Source: Paenibacillus_F chitinolyticus_A (GTDB lineage: Bacteria; Bacillota; Bacilli; Paenibacillales; NBRC-103111). Taken from it: DNA of 64,000 nucleotides. This document shows positions 42,763 to 51,163 of the stretch, piece after piece (the stretch's first letter is position 1; each line of letters opens with the position of its first letter). The notes below the pieces were generated by a model. That model was not told the DNA's origin, made no database searches, and saw nothing but the letters and a program-made list of their open reading frames with translations. A program made the translations under genes and the position numbers. The DNA is taken from positions 2,542,001 to 2,606,000 of the forward strand of contig NZ_CP173427.1 in assembly GCF_045038035.1 (NCBI RefSeq), given 5' to 3'.

Positions 42763-43989
42763 ATGAAGCCGAGCAAATCAGCGGCACGCATCGAAGGTCG
42801 CGGAGAACGCGCGGCGGCCACGAGACCATACCTGACTGACATCCGGGTGTATATGGATTCGCATTATCACGAGCAACTGACCGTCCGGCAGCTTGCCGAA
42901 CGCGTTCATGTCAGTCCGAAATATTTTGTCGATCTGTTCAAAAAAACATTCGGCCAGAGTGCCATGGACTATTTGACCGATTTGAGGATCAACCGGGCCA
43001 AACGTTATTTGTCCGAGCCCGAACCGCTTCTGTTGAGGGAAATCGCCCAGCGTGTGGGATACAAGGACGAGTACTACTTCAGCCGGAAATTTAAAAAGGA
43101 AGTGGGTATGTCACCTACGGAGTTCGCGCGGAGTTCGAAACACCGGATCGCGGCCTGGTCCCCCGACATGACCGGGTATCTGATCGCCCTCGGCCTGACG
43201 CCGCTGGCGGCTCCGCTTGATCCCAAGTGGACGGCTCATTATTACTACTCGTACCGGAAAAAAATCAGATACGCGCTGAAGCTGACCGACCCTTATATTA
43301 CGGGCACCTTCGAGGAAAACGCGGATCTGATGGCGCGTCTGAGGCCGGATGCCGTCGTGGCCGGGGACGGATTAAGCGACGAGCAGCAGGATACGATCAG
43401 TAAAATCGCGCCCGCTCTTTTTGTCCCGACTTCACGACAGCTTGGCTGGCGGGAGTATTTGCGCCTTATCGCGGTTTTTCTGAAACGTACCGACGAAGCG
43501 GAGCAGTGGATCCGGGGCTACGACAAGCTTGCGGATGAGGCCCGTATTCAGTCGGAGGGGACGCTTGGAGATGACCGGATCCTGATCGTGCGGCTTTACG
43601 GCAAAGGGCTGTATTCCTACACGAACCGGGGCATGGAGGATGTGCTTTTCAAAGATTTGAACCTGCGGCAGGTCTCGCCCGGCAAGCAGTCGGCCCCGAT
43701 CCGGCCGCAAGATATCCAAGCGCTTGATCCAAGCCGGATTCTCGTCCTGGTCTGCCCGGAATCGGAGTCGAGGGCTTACTGGCTTGCCCTTCAGCATTCA
43801 CCCGAGTGGAAAACGATCGGAGCGGTCCGTTCGGGAAGCATTTATCCCATATCGGCCGATCCTTGGCTGGAATATTCCCCGGTCGCCGTCGCACGTATGC
43901 TGGATGAGGCGATGCTGCTGTTTACGGGAAAATGTCCAAACGCCTTTCTGGATCATGTGCATGGCGGATGCCCTCCCGCTGACTTATAA
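42763..43989 (+). CDS. btr: AraC/siderophore-binding fusion regulator (Btr-like)
   Basis: 408 residues. Two AraC helix-turn-helix motifs in residues about 25-120 (LTVRQLAERVHVSPKYFVDL, ALLREIAQRVGYKDEYYFSR-type second motif), then a periplasmic-binding-protein-like domain, here inside the cell, sensing the ferric siderophore. This is the architecture of Bacillus Btr, which activates siderophore uptake when the iron-loaded siderophore is present. ATG at 42763 with GAGGGGG seven bases before. Next to the binding protein gene and esterase; it should activate one or both. Confidence 0.85.
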   Translation: MKPSKSAARIEGRGERAAATRPYLTDIRVYMDSHYHEQLTVRQLAERVHVSPKYFVDLFKKTFGQSAMDYLTDLRINRAKRYLSEPEPLLLREIAQRVGYKDEYYFSRKFKKEVGMSPTEFARSSKHRIAAWSPDMTGYLIALGLTPLAAPLDPKWTAHYYYSYRKKIRYALKLTDPYITGTFEENADLMARLRPDAVVAGDGLSDEQQDTISKIAPALFVPTSRQLGWREYLRLIAVFLKRTDEAEQWIRGYDKLADEARIQSEGTLGDDRILIVRLYGKGLYSYTNRGMEDVLFKDLNLRQVSPGKQSAPIRPQDIQALDPSRILVLVCPESESRAYWLALQHSPEWKTIGAVRSGSIYPISADPWLEYSPVAVARMLDEAMLLFTGKCPNAFLDHVHGGCPPADL

Positions 43990-43999
43990 TTCCTGTGAA

Positions 44000-44014
44000 T
44001 GAGAATCATTATCA
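44000..44014. promoter_or_regulatory. Fur box of the siderophore-binding protein gene
   Basis: TGAGAATCATTATCA, a 7-1-7 Fur box with one mismatch in the palindrome, after a TATAAT at 43985-43990 and 20 bases before the start codon. Confidence 0.8.
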
Positions 44015-44033
44015 TAGGGGGCAGAGCTTAGTT

Positions 44034-45029
44034 ATGCGCAATCATTTCTTGAATAAAATCGTTACGGTGAAGGTGCTCGCCGTTATATGCACCGCTCTGA
44101 TGCTGACCGCTTGCGGTGCTAATCCGAATGCGGGAACCGCTGACGGCAAAGCGGGAGACACAAGCGCTTCGGCGGCACCCACCGGTGCGGCCGGCGGACA
44201 GGAACGGACGTTTACGGACGAGTTTGGCCATACCGTCAAGGTGCCCGCTTCTCCCAAACGGGTCTTTGCGCCCTACTTGGAAGATTCGCTCACAAAGCTT
44301 GGAGTGACTCCGATCGCCCAATGGTCTGCGGGAGGACAAGGCAACAGTTACTTGAAGGAAAAGCTGAGCCAGGTGCCCAAGCTTGACTTTTCGGGCGGCG
44401 CCCCTTCTCCGGAAGTCGTGACGGAGCTTCAGCCCGATCTGATTATTTTGCAAACCGAATCGTACGCATCCAACGGAGTTTACGAGAAATACTCCAAGAT
44501 CGCTCCGACGTATGTATTCAAAAACGCTTCAAGCGACCCGGCTGCTTCACTAAGCAAGCTCGGCGAGCTGCTGGGCAAGACAGAAGAAGCGAAGCAAGCT
44601 TTGCAGGCCCACGATAAGAAAGTGCAGGAAGCGAAAGCGAAGCTGCAGCAGGCTGCGCCGGGTAAAAAGGCCGCTGTCATCCGTTTCGCGAGCAGAGGCG
44701 TAAGCCTGATGGGCGGCAAATATCTGGCCGGTGCTGTCGTCCACGATAAGCTCGGATTCGGAATGTCCAAGCTGGTGGACGGCAAAAACTCCGCGGCCAT
44801 CTCGCTTGAAGTGCTGCCGGATCTGGATGTGGATTACATATTTATGATGAACCAATACGGCCAGGGGACGGAGCGGATGAAAGAAATCACCGAAAGTCCG
44901 TTTTGGAAAAAGATACCTGCCGTCCAGGCCGGTCACGCTTATGAGGTGAACAGCGAATACTGGCTGGGAAGCGGAATGATTGCGGACGAAATGATGATCG
45001 ACGATGTGGTTAAGCTGATTGCAAAATGA
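44034..45029 (+). CDS. siderophore-binding lipoprotein
   Basis: 331 residues. N-terminal signal (VLAVICTALMLTACG) with lipobox LTAC, then a Ser/Ala/Gly-rich linker and a FepB/FeuA-like iron-siderophore-binding domain: FTDEFGHTVKVPASPKRVF is the usual start. ATG at 44034; the upstream 13-codon extension has no ribosome binding site. Fur box 20 bases upstream. It should capture the ferric catecholate at the membrane for an ABC importer, whose permease and ATPase genes are not here. Partner by position: the Btr-like regulator. Confidence 0.88.
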   Translation: MRNHFLNKIVTVKVLAVICTALMLTACGANPNAGTADGKAGDTSASAAPTGAAGGQERTFTDEFGHTVKVPASPKRVFAPYLEDSLTKLGVTPIAQWSAGGQGNSYLKEKLSQVPKLDFSGGAPSPEVVTELQPDLIILQTESYASNGVYEKYSKIAPTYVFKNASSDPAASLSKLGELLGKTEEAKQALQAHDKKVQEAKAKLQQAAPGKKAAVIRFASRGVSLMGGKYLAGAVVHDKLGFGMSKLVDGKNSAAISLEVLPDLDVDYIFMMNQYGQGTERMKEITESPFWKKIPAVQAGHAYEVNSEYWLGSGMIADEMMIDDVVKLIAK

Positions 45030-45036
45030 TGGAGAG

Positions 45037-45072
45037 AACCGTGTTCGGGATTAGCCCGGACACGGTTTTTTT
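45037..45072 (+). terminator. terminator of the siderophore-binding gene
   Basis: AACCGTGT.CGGG and CCCG.ACACGGTT, a stem of about 12 pairs, then T7, eight bases after the stop. Confidence 0.85.
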
Positions 45073-45164
45073 CTGTAATTATATTTGTTAAAAATGGATT
45101 TTGACCAAATAAATTCCGGATTTCTTCCATGTGCCGGCGAGAGAGGAGCCTATATAATTTTAAA

Positions 45165-45179
45165 TGAAAATGATTATCA
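45165..45179. promoter_or_regulatory. Fur box before the esterase and dhb operon
   Basis: TGAAAATGATTATCA, a 7-1-7 Fur box, just after a TATAAT at 45153-45158. It is about 50 bases before the esterase start. It should control the esterase and, by readthrough, the dhb genes. Confidence 0.85.
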
Positions 45180-45227
45180 ATATCACTTAATGGTTGATTA
45201 CATTTCTTTACTAGGAGGCCGCAAAGA

Positions 45228-46094
45228 ATGGTTTCACGTGTGGAAACAAGCCGCAGAACGTTTCAGGGAAAGACGGCGTATGGCGGCGTGGAGATTCCGA
45301 ACACCGAACAGCGGGTGATGCGTTCGTCCGGAACGAATCTTTCCTACCGGATTATGACGGCACTTCCGCCGGGACCGCCTCCTGCGGCGGGCTACCCCGT
45401 CTTTTATGTCCTGGACGGCAATTCGGTATTTGCCACCGTAGCGGAGGCATTGCGGGTTCAATGCCGGCGTCCCGAAGTGACGGGCGTCAAAGCGGCGCTT
45501 GTCGTAGGGATCGGGTATCCGACGGACGAACCGTTTCATCCGCAGCGATACTTCGATTACACGCCGGAAAAGACAGCCAAGTATACGCGCAAGCCGGACG
45601 GAACGGTGCTTCCGGAGCAGGGAGGCGCGGCTGCCTTCCTCGAATTTATTCAGGAAGAGCTGAAACCGGCCATCGCAAGGGAGTACCCCGTCGACAGCGC
45701 GAATCAGACGATTATGGGTCATTCCCTTGGAGGATTGTTCGTCCTGCATACGCTTTTTACAAGACCGGAATATTTCCGTACCTATATCGCCGGCAGCCCG
45801 TCCATCCATTGGAACCGCGAATGGCTCGACGAGCGGGAGAAGCTGTTTACGGCTGCACTTGACGCGGGTTCGCTGCAGAGGAGTTCGGGTATCCGGGCGC
45901 TGATTGCGATGGGCGAACTGGAAAATGCGCATCCCTCGGGCAATTACGGGATGGCGAGAGAGCTGGCCGCCAGGCTCTCTAAAATGGAGAGCCGCGGTTT
46001 AACCGCACAATGGCATTCGTTCGAAGAGGAAGGGCATGTCTCCGTTCTTCCCGGATTGATCAGCCGGGGGCTGAGGTTCGCTTCCCGCCCCTAA
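45228..46094 (+). CDS. BesA-like siderophore trilactone esterase
   Basis: 288-residue alpha/beta hydrolase of the esterase D family. VFYVLDGNSVFATVAEAL, then the nucleophile elbow MGHSLGGLFVLHTLF with serine near 170, and a C-terminal histidine in FEEEGHVSVLP. It matches BesA, the cytoplasmic esterase that opens the ferric bacillibactin lactone so iron can be reduced. ATG behind AGGAGG. It stands first, before the dhb genes and with the Fur box just upstream, so opening and synthesis are co-induced. No signal peptide, as expected for the cytoplasm. Confidence 0.85.
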   Translation: MVSRVETSRRTFQGKTAYGGVEIPNTEQRVMRSSGTNLSYRIMTALPPGPPPAAGYPVFYVLDGNSVFATVAEALRVQCRRPEVTGVKAALVVGIGYPTDEPFHPQRYFDYTPEKTAKYTRKPDGTVLPEQGGAAAFLEFIQEELKPAIAREYPVDSANQTIMGHSLGGLFVLHTLFTRPEYFRTYIAGSPSIHWNREWLDEREKLFTAALDAGSLQRSSGIRALIAMGELENAHPSGNYGMARELAARLSKMESRGLTAQWHSFEEEGHVSVLPGLISRGLRFASRP

Positions 46095-46150
46095 CGAAAG
46101 CGGCAGAAGGAGCCTGACAATACAGCCATTGGAAGGGAGCGAATTGAAGG

Positions 46151-46960
46151 ATGAAAGAAAGCCCGTTTGCAGGTGCGCCGTACACGGGAATCTCCGGTAA
46201 AGTTGCCGTCGTGACGGGCGCCGCCCAAGGCATCGGTGAAGCGGCGGCAGCCGTTTTTGCAGGACTGGGCGCCGTAATTGCCGCCGTAGATCTCCAAGAG
46301 GAGAAGGTGAAGCGGACAGCCGAAGATCTGACAAGCTCGGGCGCCTCCGCCGCAGCCTATACGGCCGACGTGTCGGACAGCAGGAGCGTGGAAGAAGTCA
46401 TTGCCCGTATCGAGCGTGAGCAGGGACCGGTCGATATACTCGTGCATGCGGCGGGAGTGCTGCAGCACGGAACCGGCGTAACGCTCGGCGACGAGGAGTG
46501 GGAGCGGACATTCGCCGTGAACACGACCGGCGCCTTCTATGTGTGCCGCTCCGTCATCAGCCGCATGTCCGGTCGCCGCAGGGGGTCGATCGTGCTGATC
46601 GGCTCTAATGCGGGGACCGTGCCGCGTTACGGCATGAGCGCCTACGCCGCTTCCAAAGCCGCCGCGGCCATGATGCTGAAATGCCTGGGTCTTGAACATG
46701 CCGCGGAAGGAATCCGCTGTAATATCGTTTCTCCGGGATCGACGGATACACCGATGCAGCGGGGCATGTGGGAAGACGACAGCGGGGAATTCAAGACGAT
46801 TTCGGGCTCGCCGGAACTGTACAAGCTGGGCATTCCGCTCGGAAAGCTGGCGACTCCGGAGGATATCGCCTGGGCCGCGGCTTTTCTCTCGTCGGATCAG
46901 GCGGGACATATAACGCTTCACGATATCCGAATCGACGGCGGAGCCACGCTCGGCCGCTGA
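46151..46960 (+). CDS. dhbA: 2,3-dihydro-2,3-dihydroxybenzoate dehydrogenase
   Basis: 269-residue short-chain dehydrogenase: TGAAQGIGEAAA (NAD-binding) near residue 25, catalytic Ser in IGSNAGTVPR, and YAASK near 170. It oxidises 2,3-dihydro-2,3-dihydroxybenzoate to 2,3-dihydroxybenzoate, the aromatic unit of the siderophore. ATG with a GAAGG site. First of five dhb genes with dhbC 22 bases downstream. Confidence 0.88.
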   Translation: MKESPFAGAPYTGISGKVAVVTGAAQGIGEAAAAVFAGLGAVIAAVDLQEEKVKRTAEDLTSSGASAAAYTADVSDSRSVEEVIARIEREQGPVDILVHAAGVLQHGTGVTLGDEEWERTFAVNTTGAFYVCRSVISRMSGRRRGSIVLIGSNAGTVPRYGMSAYAASKAAAAMMLKCLGLEHAAEGIRCNIVSPGSTDTPMQRGMWEDDSGEFKTISGSPELYKLGIPLGKLATPEDIAWAAAFLSSDQAGHITLHDIRIDGGATLGR

Positions 46961-46982
46961 CAGATCAAAAGGAGTGGTAAAC

Positions 46983-48308
46983 ATGATGCTGGGACAAAAG
47001 GAAAAATTGTTATCCCCGGCCGACCTGCTCGATAAATACAGCGAAGGCTCGGCGTTTTATTTCGGCTCGCCCCGCCTGACGCTGCTTGCGGAAGGGGAGC
47101 TTGTCCGGCTTTCCGTTGAAGGGAAAGGGGAAGAACTGGAACGGCTGCCCCGCCGGGTCGCGGACCTGCTGGCGGGTGTCCGTGCGGGGAATGCCGCCGA
47201 ACCCGTTATCGTCGGCGCGATTCCGTTCACCGTGAACAGCGGTGTCAGACCCGAACTGTTCGTTCCGCTGCAAACCCTGTGGGCGGGTCCCCTGCCGGAA
47301 TCGGAGGAGGTCCTTGCCGAGATTGCGGGCGATACGGACCGTCCTGTTTTTGACGGGAAAGCGGACGGCGGAACCTTCAACATCGTCTCGTTTCCAACGG
47401 AATCCGATTACGAGGCGGCGGTGCGGAAAGGACTGGAGCAGCTGAGGTCCGGCAAACTGCGCAAGGTCGTCCTTTCGCGTTCGCTGCGGCTGGAAAATTG
47501 CCCGCCCGTTCAAACGGGGCATCTCCTGCGCCGTCTCGCGGCAAGCAATACGCGCGGCTGCACGTTTGCCGTTCCTTTGCGGGGGCAGCAATCCGCAGCG
47601 GCCGGCAGCGGCTGCAACGCCGGACCGGGCCAAGGCGCGGCCCCGGCTTCTGCCGCCCGTACGCTGATCGGCGCCAGTCCGGAGCTGCTTGTCGCGCGCT
47701 CGGGCCAGCTGGTCACGGCCAACCCCCTGGCCGGCTCGGCCGCCCGCAGCGGCGATCCCGCCGAGGACAAGCGGCGTGCGGACGCGCTCCTGCTGTCGGC
47801 CAAAGACCGCCACGAGCATGCGGTTGTGGTCGAAGCGGTAGTCTCCGCGCTCCGGCCTTACTGCCGGAAGCTCGATGTACCGGCCGAGCCTTCGGTCATC
47901 GGGACCAAAACGATGTGGCATCTGTCCACGAAGGTGACCGGAGAGCTGCTGGAACCGGCGGCAAGTTCCCTTGAACTGGCGGTCGCGATGCACCCGACGC
48001 CAGCGGTGTGCGGCACCCCGACAGGTCCCGCGAGAACCGCCATCCGCGAGCTCGAATCGTTTGACCGGAGGTATTTTACCGGAATGGTCGGCTGGTGCGA
48101 TGCGGCGGGCGACGGCGAATGGGCGGTGACGATCCGCTGCGCAGAGATCGGGGAGGATGCCGTGACTTTATACGCGGGCGCCGGGATAGTCGAAGGTTCG
48201 GACCCCGCTGCCGAGCTGGCCGAAACCTCCTCGAAGCTCAAAACGCTGCTTCTCGCGATGGGAATGGACCCGGAGACGGGAAGCGGCGGGGGAGGGAAGA
48301 GCGTATGA
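46983..48308 (+). CDS. dhbC: isochorismate synthase
   Basis: 441 residues, chorismate-utilising fold: VAMHPTPAVCGTP and ESFDRRYFTGMVGWCD carry the metal- and isochorismate-binding residues. It converts chorismate to isochorismate, the first committed step. ATG at 46983 with AAGGAG seven bases before. It is about 40 residues longer than B. subtilis DhbC; a Gly/Ala-rich insert (QQSAAAGSGCNAGPGQGAAP) near residue 205 explains part of this. Its stop overlaps dhbE. Confidence 0.88.
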   Translation: MMLGQKEKLLSPADLLDKYSEGSAFYFGSPRLTLLAEGELVRLSVEGKGEELERLPRRVADLLAGVRAGNAAEPVIVGAIPFTVNSGVRPELFVPLQTLWAGPLPESEEVLAEIAGDTDRPVFDGKADGGTFNIVSFPTESDYEAAVRKGLEQLRSGKLRKVVLSRSLRLENCPPVQTGHLLRRLAASNTRGCTFAVPLRGQQSAAAGSGCNAGPGQGAAPASAARTLIGASPELLVARSGQLVTANPLAGSAARSGDPAEDKRRADALLLSAKDRHEHAVVVEAVVSALRPYCRKLDVPAEPSVIGTKTMWHLSTKVTGELLEPAASSLELAVAMHPTPAVCGTPTGPARTAIRELESFDRRYFTGMVGWCDAAGDGEWAVTIRCAEIGEDAVTLYAGAGIVEGSDPAAELAETSSKLKTLLLAMGMDPETGSGGGGKSV

Positions 48309-50017
48309 GCGGAGATTATCCATACTGGCCGGACGAGTTCGTCCGGAAGTACCGCGAAGCGGGCTGCTGGCGCGGTGAAACGTTCGGCGGGATGCTCCGC
48401 GAACGTGCCGCCGCTCATGGGGACCGGACCGCCATTGTCGGCGGTGAAGCGCGTGTCAGCTACGCCGAGCTGGATTTGAACGCCGACCGGCTGGCTGCCG
48501 GTTTGAAAGGGCTCGGAATCCGGAAAGGCGACCGGGTCGTCGTGCAGCTTCCGAACGTGCCGGTTTTCTTTGATGTGATTTTTGCGCTGTTCCGGATCGG
48601 TGCTCTCCCCGTCTTTGCACTGCCGCTCCATCGCCGGAGCGAAATTGTTCATATCGCTTCCTATTCGGAAGCGGCGGCTTATATCACCATCGACAAGTAC
48701 GCCGGCTTCGACTACCGCACGCTGGCTTCGGAAGTGAAAGCCGAAGTTCCGGGTCTTCGTCACGTACTCGTAGCCGGAAATCCTGGTGATCATCGGAGTT
48801 TGGAAGAAACGTATGCACGCGAAATTCCGGCTATTCCGGGTAAATTATATCCCTTACAGGCGGACAGATCCGAGGGACAAGCATCCGATGGTCCGGACAA
48901 GCTGCCGGATACGCGGGATACGGGGCCTGCTCCCGGAGACACCGCTTTTCTGCAATTGTCCGGCGGAAGCACGGGGCTTCCCAAGCTCATCCCGCGTACG
49001 CACGACGATTACATATACAGTCTTCGGCGCAGCGCGGAAGTATGCGGGCTGGACGGCGGCAGCGTATATCTGGCCGCTTTGCCGGTCGCGCATAATTTTC
49101 CGCTGAGCTCGCCCGGGGCGCTCGGAACCTTGTACGCCGGAGGTACGGTCGTGCTTGCGCGGTCGGGCAGTCCGGACGAGGTGTTTCCGCTGATCAGGAA
49201 GGAAAAATGCACCATTGCGGCCGTCGTTCCGCCGCTGGCGCTTGTCTGGCTGGAGGCCGCCCGGACGAGAGGCGAAAACCTTCATCCGCTCCAGGTTCTT
49301 CAAGTAGGCGGGGCCAAATTCAGCGAGGAGGCGGCCAAGCGCGTCAAGCCCGAGCTGGGCTGCACGCTCCAGCAGGTTTTCGGCATGGCCGAAGGTCTTG
49401 TGAATTACACCCGGCTGGATGATGCGGAAAGCGTCATTACGGGCACACAAGGACGGCCCATGTCACCGCTTGACGAAGTGCTTATTCTCGATGACGAGGA
49501 TCGTCCGGCGGCTCCGGGAACGATCGGTCATCTGCTTACCCGGGGACCTTATACCATCCGCGGCTATTACAAAGCCCCCGAGCACAATGCGCGCAGCTTT
49601 ACTCCGGACGGCTTTTACCGGACGGGAGACCTGGCACGTCTGACCCCCGAGGGTAATCTCGTGGTGGAAGGCAGAGCCAAGGATCAGATTAACCGGGGGG
49701 GCGACAAAGTAGGCACGGAGGAAGTGGAAAACCACCTGCTTGCCCATCCCGCCGTCCGGGACGCCGCCATCGTGGCGATGCCCGACGAATTTCTGGGCGA
49801 GCGTTCCTGCGCTTTTATTTTGTCTAGGGATCCTCATACGGGAGGCGACGAACTGCGTTCCTTCCTCCGCCGCCGGGGTTTGGCCGCTTACAAAATCCCG
49901 GACCGGTTCGAATTCATCGATTCGTTTCCCCAGACCGGAGTCGGAAAGGTGAGCAAGAAGGAGCTTCGCCGGCGTATTGCGGCTTTGCTGCTGGAAGAAG
50001 CCGGAGTTAAAAGCTAG
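48305..50017 (+). CDS. dhbE: 2,3-dihydroxybenzoate-AMP ligase
   Basis: 570-residue adenylating enzyme. LQLSGGSTGLPKLIPRTHDDY is the core A3 motif, GMAEGLVNYTRLDD the substrate site of DHB ligases, and TGDLARLTPEGNLVVEGRAKDQINRGGDKV the A7-A8 region. It activates 2,3-dihydroxybenzoate to the AMP ester and loads the aryl carrier domain of DhbB. ATGA overlap with dhbC. Slightly longer than usual (about 540); an acidic/Pro-rich insert lies near residues 180-205. Confidence 0.88.
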   Translation: MSGDYPYWPDEFVRKYREAGCWRGETFGGMLRERAAAHGDRTAIVGGEARVSYAELDLNADRLAAGLKGLGIRKGDRVVVQLPNVPVFFDVIFALFRIGALPVFALPLHRRSEIVHIASYSEAAAYITIDKYAGFDYRTLASEVKAEVPGLRHVLVAGNPGDHRSLEETYAREIPAIPGKLYPLQADRSEGQASDGPDKLPDTRDTGPAPGDTAFLQLSGGSTGLPKLIPRTHDDYIYSLRRSAEVCGLDGGSVYLAALPVAHNFPLSSPGALGTLYAGGTVVLARSGSPDEVFPLIRKEKCTIAAVVPPLALVWLEAARTRGENLHPLQVLQVGGAKFSEEAAKRVKPELGCTLQQVFGMAEGLVNYTRLDDAESVITGTQGRPMSPLDEVLILDDEDRPAAPGTIGHLLTRGPYTIRGYYKAPEHNARSFTPDGFYRTGDLARLTPEGNLVVEGRAKDQINRGGDKVGTEEVENHLLAHPAVRDAAIVAMPDEFLGERSCAFILSRDPHTGGDELRSFLRRRGLAAYKIPDRFEFIDSFPQTGVGKVSKKELRRRIAALLLEEAGVKS

Positions 50018-50089
50018 ATTCGCACAGCGGGTCTATCGGGCATGGATAGCCCGGTTAATTTTATACAGCCTGACAAGGAGAGGATTGAA

Positions 50090-51163
50090 ATGGCAATACC
50101 ATCCGTACAATCATACCCGATGCCTACGGCAAAGGATTTACCCGTAAACCGGGTTTCCTGGACACCCGACCCGTCCCGGGCGGCGTTCCTTATTCACGAT
50201 ATGCAGCAGTATTTTATGGCCTGTTTCGAACCGGGAAAATCGCCCGGAGTTGAGCTGACGGAGCATATCCGGCTCCTTGCAAGTCGCTGCAGAGAACTCG
50301 GCGTGCCGGTTATTTATTCGGCCCAGCCCGGTGCCCAGACACCCGAACAGCGCAGGCTGCTTCAAGATTTTTGGGGGTCCGGTATCGGACCCGACCCCCG
50401 GGAACAGCAAATCATTGCGGAACTCGAACCCGGAGACAACGATATCCGGCTGACCAAATGGCGCTACAGCGCTTTTCAGAAAACGGATTTGGCCGAGCAG
50501 CTGAAAGCGATGGGACGGGACCAGCTGATTATCGTCGGCATTTATGCCCATATCGGCTGTCTGATGACGGCCTGCGAGGCTTTTATGAGAGATATCGAGG
50601 CCTTTATGGTCAGTGACGCTCTCGCCGATTTTTCGCGGGAAAAACACGATCTGGCGCTGGAATACGCGGCCGAGCGCTGCGCGTTCACTCTGACGACGGA
50701 GCATCTTCTGGCGCAGTGGGCAAAAGAGACTCCGGAGGCCGTGAACCCCGGGCAGACGGAAGCGCGGGCCGCTTCAAACGCAGGCGGCCCCTTAAACGGC
50801 GCAGCCTCCGGTATCGCCGAAACCGCCGCGGCTGACGTCCGGGCGGACGGGCCGGAAGTGACGGGCGCTCCCGATCCGTACGCCTTTGCTTTGTCGGCTC
50901 TGCGGCAGCAGGTTGCCGGGCTTTTGCGGGAGCGGCCGGATGCGATAGGAGACGAGGATAATCTGCCGGAATATTGGGGACTCGACTCCATCCGGATTAT
51001 GACATTGGCCGAACGCTGGAGAAACCTGGGGGCGTCCGTTACGTTCGCGGAGCTTGCCGAAGAACCGACGCTGCTTGCCTGGAGCAGACTGCTGGCTTCC
51101 AGAACCGTAACCTTCGTCCCGAACGGGGATTATTACGATGCGGCCGCAAGGGGGGATCGCTGA
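50090..51163 (+). CDS. dhbB: isochorismatase with aryl carrier domain
   Basis: 357 residues. N-terminal isochorismatase (about 1-215): AAFLIHDMQQYFMACF with the catalytic Asp, RLTKWRYSAFQKTDL with Lys, and YAHIGCLMTACEAFMRD with Cys. An Ala/Gly-rich linker of about 45 residues follows, then an aryl carrier domain with the phosphopantetheine serine in WGLDSIRIM. It splits isochorismate to the dihydroxy precursor and carries the activated acid to DhbF. ATG at 50090 with AAGGAGAGG. Longer than B. subtilis DhbB (312) because of the linker. Confidence 0.88.
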   Translation: MAIPSVQSYPMPTAKDLPVNRVSWTPDPSRAAFLIHDMQQYFMACFEPGKSPGVELTEHIRLLASRCRELGVPVIYSAQPGAQTPEQRRLLQDFWGSGIGPDPREQQIIAELEPGDNDIRLTKWRYSAFQKTDLAEQLKAMGRDQLIIVGIYAHIGCLMTACEAFMRDIEAFMVSDALADFSREKHDLALEYAAERCAFTLTTEHLLAQWAKETPEAVNPGQTEARAASNAGGPLNGAASGIAETAAADVRADGPEVTGAPDPYAFALSALRQQVAGLLRERPDAIGDEDNLPEYWGLDSIRIMTLAERWRNLGASVTFAELAEEPTLLAWSRLLASRTVTFVPNGDYYDAAARGDR

